A stretch of 64,000 nucleotides of DNA from DATFKA01 sp042095835 (lineage in GTDB: Bacteria > Bacteroidota > Bacteroidia > Chitinophagales > Saprospiraceae): the NCBI GenBank assembly GCA_042095835.1, contig JBELML010000007.1:1-64000 (forward strand). The letters are read 5' to 3'. The number at the start of each line of letters is the position of its first letter. Position 1 is the stretch's first letter. The notes under the pieces are model-generated. The model searched no databases and was not told the DNA's origin. It worked only from the letters and a program-made list of their open reading frames with translations. Below are positions 27,782 through 36,712 of this stretch, piece by piece. The position numbers and the translations under genes are program-made.

Positions 27782-28957
27782 TCACGGCTTCCATCGCAAT
27801 CCCAATTTTACCCAAGACGAATCATAAGGTCTAAATTGCCGACTTGAAGCAATATCAAAGTTGGAGAATCGCTGGACATGAGCTACGGATAATTTCAAGA
27901 ATAAGTCCTTCTTGATAGCTTGCTCCCAATAGGTACTCAAGCGTAGGTATTTATACTGCACCTGCTCCGAACTACCAGCGGGAACAAGACTTTTATAAGA
28001 ACGAGAAGCATAGCTGCCTTTAAGGTAGAAAGCAGATTTTCTCTGTGAAAATTTTAAGCTGATTCCCGGACGGTATTGAAAATATTGCAAAGTAGCTCTA
28101 TCGCCCTGACGTCTCGTTGCATCAATGAAGGGTTTAAAATAGAACGCTTCGGTAGCTATGATTTTTGTTGCTAAGCTCCCTGTGAGGTATTGCATCCGAA
28201 AGGCGCTTTCTGAAAAAAGCGTTTCGTCGAAAAGGTCTTCTTCAAATAACTCTTCATCAAATTCAAAGGCTTCTTCAGAGGGATAACTTTCTCTAAGATA
28301 GCTACGCCTTTGATATTTGAGGCTAGCTTCTGTGTACTCCACTTGGTCAGCAGCCAACCATTTATACCGACCATAAAGCCGCCCGGCAAGAGCAGTGTAT
28401 CGCAGGCTTGAGGTTTCGCCCGGTTGATAAGTCTTGCGGAGTGCTTCTATTTCGAATTTGGTGTAGAAAGCTTTTGAAAATTTTCTTTTCAGACCTGCCA
28501 TCCCATAGGCTTGCTGATAGGCTAGTGGTGCAGCTACTAATTCTTGATTGTTATCGGCACCACTCCGTTGATTCGCTTTATAGGAGAATGCTTGGTAGAG
28601 GCTCCATTTTTTAGATAATGACTTTGAATAGCTTTGTTCTAAATCGAGTACGTAAAGATTGAGATCAGACTGCGTCGGAAAGATTTGTCCTGTTCCAGAT
28701 AAATCTAGTCCGAGTTGCTGTTTGTTCCATTTGTAGCGGTAGGCCCAATCGATTGTCGCCTCAGTGAACCAGCTACTTCCTTGTATATCTTCACTAAATA
28801 AGGTGTCTCCTTCGCCATTGACAAAGATATCTGGAGCTCTGAATACATTATTGTAGTAGCCGGTAGATACACCTGCTTGTAATGTGGATTTTGCTTGAGC
28901 TAATAGACTAAGTGGGCACAGGCTTACAAGCCATAGGATAATATTTATTCTATTCAT
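27782..28957 (-). CDS. Outer-membrane beta-barrel-like protein, hypothetical
   Basis: A 391-residue secreted protein. I chose the ATG at 28957, which opens a signal peptide ending LLAQA; an earlier in-frame start would lie inside the MITE upstream. The mature sequence alternates polar and hydrophobic residues with many Tyr, Trp and Lys/Arg-Ser pairs (AYRYKWNKQQLGLDLSG, YKYLRLSTYWEQ), and ends in W-V-K-L-G-L-R-W-K-P, all typical of outer-membrane barrels. An acidic stretch (EAFEFDEELFEEDLFDE, about 240-256) probably forms an external loop. Function unknown. A MITE end lies 17 bp upstream of the start, so its promoter may derive from that element. Confidence 0.7.
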   Translation of the reverse strand: MNRINIILWLVSLCPLSLLAQAKSTLQAGVSTGYYNNVFRAPDIFVNGEGDTLFSEDIQGSSWFTEATIDWAYRYKWNKQQLGLDLSGTGQIFPTQSDLNLYVLDLEQSYSKSLSKKWSLYQAFSYKANQRSGADNNQELVAAPLAYQQAYGMAGLKRKFSKAFYTKFEIEALRKTYQPGETSSLRYTALAGRLYGRYKWLAADQVEYTEASLKYQRRSYLRESYPSEEAFEFDEELFEEDLFDETLFSESAFRMQYLTGSLATKIIATEAFYFKPFIDATRRQGDRATLQYFQYRPGISLKFSQRKSAFYLKGSYASRSYKSLVPAGSSEQVQYKYLRLSTYWEQAIKKDLFLKLSVAHVQRFSNFDIASSRQFRPYDSSWVKLGLRWKP

Positions 28958-28974
28958 TAGATGTTGTTTAAAGT

Positions 28975-29145
28975 TAGGGTGAATGCACCAAAAAAAATTC
29001 AACTGACACTCCAATTCAAAACCGCTCTAGCATCTTCATTTTTGTCATTCGATACAAAAACGAAGCAAAAAAATCTTGCCTAGCCAAACTCGTTCCACTC
29101 GAACAGTGCCTAGGCGGCCTCCCGCACTTCGCTTATGACCTTTTT
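28975..29145 (+). repeat. MITE-like element, family 1, copy C (degenerate)
   Basis: Positions 29008-29145 match copy B (7666-7803) with about two changes. The left end (tagggtgaatgcacc) is a mutated form of the terminal repeat, the segment following it is deleted relative to copy B, and no right terminal repeat is present. The left end lies 17 bp from the start codon of the outer-membrane gene. Confidence 0.75.
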
Positions 29146-29248
29146 AACGAAACTGGGCGGCAAAAGAACAAGTAAAGATGTTTAATTTATTATTGACTCA
29201 TTCCTTAAAGTTGGATTTTGATTGATTTGATAAAAGAGAGCGGATGCT

Positions 29249-29401
29249 TTATACACTAGCCACGGGAATGTCTTGTATAGTGACTGGTATTTCGATGGCT
29301 TTTTTCTGTGCTTGTGCTTTTAGATAATGATCTAGGCTTGGCAAACCGATACAAAGGCTAGCAATTAAGAGGAGAAAAGGCCAAGATTTTTGATTTTTCA
29401 T
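29249..29401 (-). CDS. Small signal-peptide or membrane peptide (50 aa)
   Basis: A 50-residue open reading frame with ATG start at 29401 and TAA stop at 29249-29251. It begins with K-N-Q-K and then a hydrophobic segment (WPFLLLIASLCIGL, residues 7-20), continuing with an amphipathic, Lys/Gln-rich part and ending IPVASV. It follows the ATP-grasp gene by 20 bp on the same strand, the third gene of an apparent operon. It could be an exported substrate or a membrane partner of the ligase/transglutaminase pair, or simply a fortuitous frame. The hydrophobic start and tight spacing argue that it is real. I do not recognise a family. Confidence 0.45.
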   Translation of the reverse strand: MKNQKSWPFLLLIASLCIGLPSLDHYLKAQAQKKAIEIPVTIQDIPVASV

Positions 29402-29421
29402 AAGTGACTGTTTTGAGGTGG

Positions 29422-30285
29422 TTAATAGAGATTTGATAAAGTTTTTTGCATGCCCATTTTATTGGCTAGTTGAATGCCGAGCCCGGGCCGTACATTAACT
29501 TCCATGACTAATGGTCCAGCGCTTTCGTCCAAGACAATGTCGATACCGAGATAATCCAGCGGGAAAGCATGGGCGGTATCGATGGCCAATTGTAGCAACG
29601 TTTCCCAATGAGGTATTTTCTTTCCCTGGATAATTCGATCAGTATCTGGGTGGTGAGTATGGTACCTTTTTCCATCAAAGGCATAGGTTAAAACGCCTTT
29701 TTCTAAATCAAGCCCAATACCCAATCCACCTTGGTGTAGGTTTGCCTTACCATCTGATCGGTCAGTCGGTACTCGGAGCATTCCCATTAAGATTTCTCCT
29801 TTCAGTAGGATAATTCTGAAGTCGGGGACGCCTATGGGGTATATTTCCTGGAAAAATGGATGCGGCTCCAAGCAACGCTCAATGAGCACCCGATCTCTAC
29901 TGCCCAGAGAAAATACACCCATTAAAATATTGGCTAGATGCTGAAAAATATAAGTGTTGGAGACGGGTTTCCCTCCTTTACACCATTGCCCTTGGCTGTC
30001 CTTTTTAAGAATGAGAATGCCTCCTCCTCCTTTTCCGTTTGCAGGTTTAATGGCTATTTTTTTATACCTATCCATAGTAGACCAGATGGGCGCAATGTCT
30101 CCAATGCGCTCGATAATGGCATAGGTTTCAGCACAAGCAAGCTGAGCCTGCTCTAAAATGTGTTTGGCTTTGATCTTGTCGTCGGCCAATTGATAATACC
30201 GACGTTGATTATGGGGGTAAATGAGGGCAATATTTCTAAGGTTCATTCCCATAATTCCCTTACGGATGGCTTCTTGATATCGCAT
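29422..30285 (-). CDS. ATP-grasp alpha-L-glutamate ligase-like protein
   Basis: A 287-residue ATP-grasp protein of the RimK-related group often annotated as alpha-L-glutamate ligase-like. Seen: an N-terminal helical part with NLRNIALIYPHNQRR, ATP-binding strands with AIKPANGKGGGGILIL (about 77-92; the Gly-rich loop), a middle RVLIERCLEPHPFF segment with the conserved Glu, and the metal-binding DIVLDESAGPLVMEVNVRPGLGIQLAN near 250-277. It would form an amide bond using ATP, probably adding an amino acid to a peptide or small molecule. It is 18 bp downstream of the transglutaminase/7TM gene; this pairing is known across bacteria. Confidence 0.87.
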   Translation of the reverse strand: MRYQEAIRKGIMGMNLRNIALIYPHNQRRYYQLADDKIKAKHILEQAQLACAETYAIIERIGDIAPIWSTMDRYKKIAIKPANGKGGGGILILKKDSQGQWCKGGKPVSNTYIFQHLANILMGVFSLGSRDRVLIERCLEPHPFFQEIYPIGVPDFRIILLKGEILMGMLRVPTDRSDGKANLHQGGLGIGLDLEKGVLTYAFDGKRYHTHHPDTDRIIQGKKIPHWETLLQLAIDTAHAFPLDYLGIDIVLDESAGPLVMEVNVRPGLGIQLANKMGMQKTLSNLY

Positions 30286-30303
30286 AGAAAAGTGATTTTA
30301 AAA

Positions 30304-31839
30304 TTAAATAAGACGGAAGCGTTGGTACTCAGACAGGCGTAGGCCTATCCAGCGACCCAATAGCAAAAGGATGGCCAATAAGTACCCATATATCTCAGGA
30401 TTGCTCATTAAAAGGGCTGGCAGGAAGTCTGCATTTAAAATTTGGTAACACAGGAAAGTGACCAGCAAAGTTTGTCCCATGAGTTTAAAAGCTGACTCAT
30501 AACCTTCTTCCATGATGTTTTTGGCGAATCGCTCCGCTAAAATGGTCATAATGATAATGGGAAAAAATAATACCGTTTGCATCTTTTGCACCTGCCACCA
30601 ATGGCCGGCGTAGGCAATTCCCAATAAAGCCAAGACCACAGCGGTAAGAATAATGACGAGCTTAGGTGTATACAACATACCCCATTTCTCCAATGGAAAA
30701 TTGATCACGCTAATCACCAAAACTACCGAAGAAAAGGCCAGGAGTCCATACCAAAATCCAACTTCAAACAAGGAGACGGCCATGATTGCAGGTAGGAAAA
30801 CGCCAAAGGTTTTGAGCCCAACTACATTGCGCAACAAGCCGACTAATAAGGCACAAAAAGGCAATACCAAAATCACTCTGAGTAAGCGCATGTCTACAAA
30901 ATTTAGCAGTCCCCAGAGGTTGGACTTCTTAGCAGAAGCTATGGTGTAATTGGGAGCAGATGCTATGGAAAAGGTATAGTCAAAATCTACGCCAGGGGTC
31001 CGCGCCAAAAGAAAATGATCTCCCCAATACAGTTGCATATACCGAGCTGGGAGATAAGCAAAGTGCCCATTCAATGGATCAAATGGAATCCAATGGCCTT
31101 GGGAATAGATTTCGGTCCATTGGTGAGAGGTTTTTTTCTCCGTTTGTTCAAGGATAATACCTCCAATGGTACGGGCAGGAATGCCCGCGGCACGGCACAA
31201 TGCTACAAAAAGACGTCCCTTGCCATTACAGGAAGCAGCTTGTTGGCGGAATGCGGTCAGCGCATCCATCGTTTCACTAGATTCTAGAGCAGGGATAGCA
31301 TATACGTAGTCAAAAATGGCTTTGACGGTACTTTTTAAATTGTTCTCTTCAAAGACTAATACTTGTAGTAAACGCTGGATTTCGGGATGTTCCGACTGTA
31401 TCAAATCGCTGGCTTGCAGGTATTGGGCTAAGGTGTCTAATATCCATTGTTGAATGGGAATATGATCTTCTAGCAGAAAACGCATAGCTTTCCCTTCGTA
31501 GGTGAATTGGTGAGTAAATGCCCAGGTGGTATCTTGGTTTTGTTTGCGCCACACGCCTCTTTTACCAGCAGGTGAATAGCTGAGGCTAAAGCTCCGATCG
31601 CTTCCACTGCTTTGTACATTGGAGATGGTTTGGTGATCATTCGACTGTGGTAGATAGGATTTTACAAACAGCTCCTGTCCGAGTGTATCTTTTATCTGGA
31701 ATTGGAACTGTACCTCGTATTTTTTCTCAGGAAGGAGTGGTTGTTCTAAACGATTAGGTTGAACACTTCTCCAGATTAGAAGGAAACTTGGCAAACATAG
31801 TAGCACGGCTATGGTCGCCAAATAAGTAGGCTTATGCAT
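30304..31839 (-). CDS. Transglutaminase-like domain fused to seven membrane helices (UUP1 family)
   Basis: A 511-residue membrane protein. I chose the ATG at 31839, which places the first membrane helix (TYLATIAVLLCLPSFLLIW) at the N-terminus. A periplasmic region follows with a transglutaminase-like core (about 195-300): a Cys in ASCNGKGRLFVALCRAAGIPAR, His in SHQWTEIY and Asp in WIPFDP. The C-terminal half has about seven helices (about 320-500), as in the 7TM_transglut family. Relatives are called inactive transglutaminases; here the Cys-His-Asp positions look intact. With the ATP-grasp ligase downstream it forms a recurring pair of unknown pathway. The RimB-like protease sometimes found with them is absent. 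Confidence 0.88.
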   Translation of the reverse strand: MHKPTYLATIAVLLCLPSFLLIWRSVQPNRLEQPLLPEKKYEVQFQFQIKDTLGQELFVKSYLPQSNDHQTISNVQSSGSDRSFSLSYSPAGKRGVWRKQNQDTTWAFTHQFTYEGKAMRFLLEDHIPIQQWILDTLAQYLQASDLIQSEHPEIQRLLQVLVFEENNLKSTVKAIFDYVYAIPALESSETMDALTAFRQQAASCNGKGRLFVALCRAAGIPARTIGGIILEQTEKKTSHQWTEIYSQGHWIPFDPLNGHFAYLPARYMQLYWGDHFLLARTPGVDFDYTFSIASAPNYTIASAKKSNLWGLLNFVDMRLLRVILVLPFCALLVGLLRNVVGLKTFGVFLPAIMAVSLFEVGFWYGLLAFSSVVLVISVINFPLEKWGMLYTPKLVIILTAVVLALLGIAYAGHWWQVQKMQTVLFFPIIIMTILAERFAKNIMEEGYESAFKLMGQTLLVTFLCYQILNADFLPALLMSNPEIYGYLLAILLLLGRWIGLRLSEYQRFRLI

Positions 31840-32072
31840 GGTGAATTCGTCTATTGAGTAAATTAATAAAGGTAACTGTGCTACATCTACGATCATTTGA
31901 TTTGCCTCTGAAACGGCAATCCTTTATTTTACCCTACCTTCAAGGAGAAAATCTTTTCAAAAACTTAGGAGAGATATAGGTTTTAGATGACAAATAACAA
32001 TAAAATGATTCCTTAGAAATTCCTATTTTTATATTTTTAAACCCACTACTAAACCTGACCAAAACGACTCAA

Positions 32073-34274
32073 ATGATCAAAAAATCTACACTACTTTTTA
32101 TTGCTTTTCTATTACTCTACTCCGGCTTGCAAGCGCAGCATAGCGTAGCGAGACAATGGAATGAGGAGCTGTTGAACGGTATTCGTAACGATTTTGCGCG
32201 GCCTACGGTACATGCGCGAAATTTATTCCATTCGTCTGTCTGTATGTACGATATTTGGGCTGCTTACGACGAGCGAGCTGACCCATTTTTCTTGGGGAAT
32301 TCCTTTCGTGGGTTTGAGGTGCCTTTTGATGGAGTGCCTGCTCCAGATGATGTGCAAAGCGCTAGAGAAGAAGCGATTAGCTATGCTATGTATCGCCTGA
32401 TTCGGCATCGCTTCGAGTTTTCGCCGGGCTTTCGGGATATTTTTAGAAGTATTGACAGCTTGATGATGGATCTGGGTTATGATCTAAATGAAGTAAGTAC
32501 AGATTATCAAAATGGTGATCCAGCAGCATTTGGTAATTGGGTAGCCAATCGTATGATTGCTTTTGGGCTACAAGATGGGAGTAATGAGGAGTTTGACTAC
32601 TTAAGTTTTTTCTACTTTCCGATTAATCCGTCCTTGGTCACAGACAATCCAGGCAATCCTAGAATCAGAGATTATAACCGTTGGCAACCCTTGACTTTGG
32701 ATGTGTTTGTCGATCAAGCTGGTAATCCTTTACCCGGGAATACGCCTGAGTTTCAGAGTCCAGAATGGGGATGGGTAGTGCCTTTTGCACTCCAAGAGTC
32801 GGACTTGACGCTTTATGATAGAGATGATTTCTCCTACCCCGTATACCATGATCCTGGGCCGCCACCTATGTTGAACCTAGAAGATACCGGCGGTTTATCT
32901 GAGGAGTACAAATGGGGTTTTTCAATGGTGCCCATCTGGCAATCTCATTTAGATTTTAGAGATTCCGTGATCTGGGATATTTCTCCAGCCAGTATAGGCA
33001 ATTCGGCACCTTTCCCTGACGTATTTGAAGATTTTTCTAATTTCTATCAGTACTTGGATGGTGGCGATGCTAGCCAAGGCCATAGCCTAAATCCGTTTAC
33101 TGGCGAGCCTTATCCGCCACAAATGGTTCCAAGAGCAGACTATGCTAGAGCACTGGCCGAGTTTTGGGCAGACGGACCAGACTCAGAAACGCCTCCGGGC
33201 CATTGGTTTACTATCCTCAATAAGGTGAATGATCATCCGGCTTTAGAAAAACGCTTCAAAGGAGAAGGCCCCGTTTTGGATGATTTAGAGTGGGATGTAA
33301 AAGCCTATTTTATTTTAGGAGGAGCCATGCATGACTGTGCGATTTCAGCTTGGGGGATCAAAGGCTATTACGATTATATTAGACCAATTTCTGCGGTGCG
33401 AGCGATGGCAGATCTGGGTCAAAGTAGTGACTCCGATTTACCGAGATACCATCCAGGAGGCATTCCTTTAGTTGAAGGGTATATCGAGCTAGTCACGCAA
33501 GATGATGTTGGTGTCGGCGTCTTTACTCAGGCAGATGTTGGCAAAATTAAATTATACACCTGGCGTGGACCAGACTTTATTCTTGACCCTGAAGTGGACG
33601 ACGCAGGAGTAGGTTGGATACTTGCCGAGAATTGGTGGCCCTATCAGCGACCATCTTTTGTGACGCCACCCTTTGCGGGTTATGTATCTGGGCACTCTAC
33701 CTATTCTAGGGGTGCGGCAGAGGTCCTGACCCTATTCACAGGTGATGAGTTCTTCCCTGGTGGTGTAGGCGAGTTTGAAATAGAGAAAAATGAATTTTTA
33801 GTATTTGAACAAGGCCCAAGTGTGGATTTCACCCTTCAATGGGCAACCTATCGAGATGCTTCTGATCAAACGAGTTTGAGTAGGATTTGGGGTGGTATCC
33901 ATCCTCCAGCAGATGATATTCCAGGTCGTAAGATTGGGGCGGTAGTGGGCGTTGATGCCTTCCATTTTGGGGAGCAATTCTTCAATAATAGTGATGTGAC
34001 AGATACCAATGAGCTTTTTGTAGAAGATAACTTTCAAGTTTATCCTAATCCTGCAACAGATCAGTTATTCATTTCCTCTAAAAATGGATTGGTACAGGTC
34101 GATTACACCTTGTATAATATGTTTGGGCAGGTCATCGAAGCCAAGCGTACCGCCTTTATAGGCCTTGGGCGCAGTATAGATTTGAGTAATCTTGCTCCAG
34201 GAACCTATTTGCTACAGATCAGTACCACTACTGGAGGTATCCTCCAGACAGAGAAGGTGGTGAAGGGTTTTTGA
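32073..34274 (+). CDS. Vanadium-dependent haloperoxidase-like protein with T9SS sorting domain
   Basis: A 733-residue secreted protein. The signal peptide covers about 1-21. The acid phosphatase/haloperoxidase (PAP2) signature is complete: K-x6-R-P at about 430 (KGYYDYIRP), VSGHS at about 536-540 (PSGH motif with Val for Pro) and S-R-x3-G-x-H-x3-D at about 600 (SRIWGGIHPPAD), supplying vanadate ligands and the catalytic His. The last ~75 residues are a type IX secretion type A sorting domain (VYPNPATDQLFI ... LAPGTYLLQI). The enzyme is thus probably exported to the surface and would oxidise halide with peroxide, or act as a phosphatase. The next cluster starts 23 bp after its stop. Confidence 0.93.
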   Translation: MIKKSTLLFIAFLLLYSGLQAQHSVARQWNEELLNGIRNDFARPTVHARNLFHSSVCMYDIWAAYDERADPFFLGNSFRGFEVPFDGVPAPDDVQSAREEAISYAMYRLIRHRFEFSPGFRDIFRSIDSLMMDLGYDLNEVSTDYQNGDPAAFGNWVANRMIAFGLQDGSNEEFDYLSFFYFPINPSLVTDNPGNPRIRDYNRWQPLTLDVFVDQAGNPLPGNTPEFQSPEWGWVVPFALQESDLTLYDRDDFSYPVYHDPGPPPMLNLEDTGGLSEEYKWGFSMVPIWQSHLDFRDSVIWDISPASIGNSAPFPDVFEDFSNFYQYLDGGDASQGHSLNPFTGEPYPPQMVPRADYARALAEFWADGPDSETPPGHWFTILNKVNDHPALEKRFKGEGPVLDDLEWDVKAYFILGGAMHDCAISAWGIKGYYDYIRPISAVRAMADLGQSSDSDLPRYHPGGIPLVEGYIELVTQDDVGVGVFTQADVGKIKLYTWRGPDFILDPEVDDAGVGWILAENWWPYQRPSFVTPPFAGYVSGHSTYSRGAAEVLTLFTGDEFFPGGVGEFEIEKNEFLVFEQGPSVDFTLQWATYRDASDQTSLSRIWGGIHPPADDIPGRKIGAVVGVDAFHFGEQFFNNSDVTDTNELFVEDNFQVYPNPATDQLFISSKNGLVQVDYTLYNMFGQVIEAKRTAFIGLGRSIDLSNLAPGTYLLQISTTTGGILQTEKVVKGF

Positions 34275-34297
34275 TTTAAATTCATTGAAAAAATAAT

Positions 34298-35662
34298 ATC
34301 ATCACAGCATTAAGCAAAAAAGAGATCATCGAACAGCTCCTCCAAGAAGGGGCTAAGAAAATCCGGATTGGTATTTTTGATATCGACGGTATACTGCGGG
34401 GTAAGCTTATTCATCTGGATAAGTTGGCTAAGATTGTGGACAGTGGTTTTGGTTTTTGTAATGTTGTTTTTGGCTGGGATGCTCATGATGTGCCTTATCA
34501 GAATGGTCGACTTAGCGGCTGGCATACGGGATATCCTGATGCCCTAGCAAGCTTGGACTTTAAGACCTATCGACAAATACCTTGGGAAGATGGACTACCA
34601 TTCCTACTGGGTGATTTTCGCAATGACAAAGCAGGTTTTGCCGAAGCTTGCCCACGCAATTTATTAGCACGGATAAAAGCAGAGGCTGCAGCTTTGGGCT
34701 ATCAAGCCTTGTTCGCAGGAGAGTTGGAGTGGTTCAATTTTGATGAGACACCACAGCGGTTTGCGGAAAAAGGATACCGCGACCCAAAGCCGATTACGCC
34801 TGGTATGTTTGGCTATTCGGTACTCCGTACCTCACAGAAGAGTGCTTTTTTTCAAGCCCTTTTTGATGAATTACATCGCTTTGATATTCCTTTAGAAGGC
34901 TTACATACAGAGACTGGAGATGGGGTCTATGAAGCCTGTATTTTTTATGATGATGTGCTAGAAGCTGCTGATCGCATGGCTTTGATGAAAACCAGTGTGA
35001 AGGAGATTGCCTACCGACACGGTCAAATGGCTAGTTTTATGGCCAAATGGAATTCAGCGCTACCAGGTTGCAGTGGGCATCTGCATCAAAGCCTTTGGCA
35101 AGCCGATAGAAATGTTTTCTTTGAGCAAGGTGCGGAAAATGGAATCAGCGATACCTTAGAGCATTATATAGCAGGTCAGTTGTATTGCCTACCTTATATT
35201 CTACCTATGTACGCTCCTACGGTCAATAGCTATAAACGTCTTGTAGAGGGTTCTTGGGCGGCGGTTTCTGCTAGTTGGGGAATAGAAAACAGGACAGCCG
35301 CGTTGAGAGTGATCCTTGGCGGGAAAAGTGCTACTCGCCTAGAAACAAGAGTTCCTGGTGCAGATGCCAATCCTTACCTGTCTATGGCGGCAGCACTAGC
35401 CTCTGGTTTGTATGGTATAAAAAAGAAGTTGCACCTTGAAACGCCACCGACTACAGGTAACGAATACGAAAATAGTGGTAATCCACCACTGCCCAGATCG
35501 CTAAAAGAAGCAGTCGATCAAATGAGGGAGCATGCTATCGCCAAAGAACTCTTTGGCGAGGGCTTTGTGGATCATTTTATCCGTACACGAGATTGGGAGT
35601 GGGCGCAATTTTTATCCTCTATCACTGATTGGGAAATGAAGCGTTACTTTGAAATAATTTAG
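34298..35662 (+). CDS. Glutamine-synthetase-like ligase with no standard start codon
   Basis: A GS-fold protein of about 454 residues. Coding sequence clearly begins near 34298: the N-terminal GS region (KIRIGIFDIDGILRGKLI) lies in frame between 34355 and 34411. Yet after the in-frame TGA at 34286-34288 there is no ATG, GTG or TTG until TTG 34424, which would delete this region. ATC codons at 34298 and 34301 are the only plausible early starts, so a rare start codon, a mutated ATG or a sequencing error is likely. Catalytic motifs are intact: GELEWF, ETGDGVYEA, GCSGHLHQS and ETRVPGADANPYL. Such proteins ligate glutamate to amines (PuuA/GMAS-like). It leads a cluster with a kinase-like and a HAD gene. 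Confidence 0.8.
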   Translation: MITALSKKEIIEQLLQEGAKKIRIGIFDIDGILRGKLIHLDKLAKIVDSGFGFCNVVFGWDAHDVPYQNGRLSGWHTGYPDALASLDFKTYRQIPWEDGLPFLLGDFRNDKAGFAEACPRNLLARIKAEAAALGYQALFAGELEWFNFDETPQRFAEKGYRDPKPITPGMFGYSVLRTSQKSAFFQALFDELHRFDIPLEGLHTETGDGVYEACIFYDDVLEAADRMALMKTSVKEIAYRHGQMASFMAKWNSALPGCSGHLHQSLWQADRNVFFEQGAENGISDTLEHYIAGQLYCLPYILPMYAPTVNSYKRLVEGSWAAVSASWGIENRTAALRVILGGKSATRLETRVPGADANPYLSMAAALASGLYGIKKKLHLETPPTTGNEYENSGNPPLPRSLKEAVDQMREHAIAKELFGEGFVDHFIRTRDWEWAQFLSSITDWEMKRYFEII

Positions 35663-35668
35663 AACCTT

Positions 35669-36712
35669 ATGTACTATATTGATTTTCTGACTATTGTCCG
35701 CTATGCCTGGATGGCCTACGATCCTACTCGGCCGATTAAAAATATATCGGATATCAGTGCTAGGGTATCGACCAATCATGTCTATAAAATTGTATTCGAG
35801 GACAAGAGTTTTGTAATTGCCAAGCTATCCTATTTTGGGCGCTATGAGCATTTTGTTGAGGACCATACTATCATCAATGTATTAGCCAATAACCTTCCAA
35901 GCCCTTTTGAGAATTTCCTGGCGCGCTCCCTGATGAAAGGTAGAGACCTGTTTGTACATCGCTTCAAGAATGACTTAATAGATGCTTGGGTAGTGTTCTA
36001 TAATCCAGTAAAAATTAAGAGACGCTTGCCGCGCCGATTAGAAGAAAATCATATCATCACACTAGCGAAGGAGTTTGCTAATTTTCATAAAACTTGTCAT
36101 CGTATTCGGAATACTTTGCCGCCCTCTACTAAAACTTTGAGGCATGATTTGCAGCACCTTGTGGAGATTGTCGACTCGGATTTTGGCCAATATGAGCACC
36201 GAGGAAAAGATACCATTATCAAAGAGCAAGTCGACCGCTTTCTGGAAAGCCAGGAGCAATTGGGGGCTCGCAACTTTGATAAAATTCCCGTTTTTGTAGA
36301 TTGGAATATTGGCAACTTTTCCGTCACTGCGGCGGGCAAAATGTTCACCCGTTGGGACTACGACTGGTTTCGAATGAGTACGAGGATGATGGACTTTTAC
36401 TTTATCAGTAGAGTAGTCTCAGACATTGGCGACCGTACGGTCTTTACCTATAATATTGGTCCATTGATGGAGGAGCGGTTTATCTTATTCCTCCAGCATT
36501 ATCACGAAGTTTATCCTTTGACAGAAAATGAAGTACGTTTTTTAAAGGAGGTGTATCGCTTTTTTATTTTAAACTATGTGATTAAAGATGGGCGTTATTT
36601 CTTTCACGAAATTTATGCTTCCAAACTTCAAAAAGAAGCTTACGATACTCATTTTGCCAGGATCGAACAAGGCTTCGATGCGGATAAACTACTAAAAGCT
36701 TTGAATCTATAA
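35669..36712 (+). CDS. Aminoglycoside-phosphotransferase-fold kinase-like protein
   Basis: A 347-residue protein with the protein-kinase-like fold of small-molecule kinases (APH/choline kinase/HSK2). Seen: an N-lobe with VYKIVFEDKSFVIAKLSYF (Lys likely contacts ATP, about 50), a catalytic loop VFVDWNIGNFSV (about 210-221; Asp and Asn retained, the usual His-Gly replaced by Phe-Val), and a metal motif FTRWDYDWFRM (about 228-238). No signal or membrane helix. It starts 6 bp after the GS-like gene and overlaps the HAD gene by one base (TAATG), so translation is probably coupled. A substrate is unknown; the setting suggests phosphorylation of an intermediate that the GS-like enzyme makes or uses. 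Confidence 0.8.
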   Translation: MYYIDFLTIVRYAWMAYDPTRPIKNISDISARVSTNHVYKIVFEDKSFVIAKLSYFGRYEHFVEDHTIINVLANNLPSPFENFLARSLMKGRDLFVHRFKNDLIDAWVVFYNPVKIKRRLPRRLEENHIITLAKEFANFHKTCHRIRNTLPPSTKTLRHDLQHLVEIVDSDFGQYEHRGKDTIIKEQVDRFLESQEQLGARNFDKIPVFVDWNIGNFSVTAAGKMFTRWDYDWFRMSTRMMDFYFISRVVSDIGDRTVFTYNIGPLMEERFILFLQHYHEVYPLTENEVRFLKEVYRFFILNYVIKDGRYFFHEIYASKLQKEAYDTHFARIEQGFDADKLLKALNL

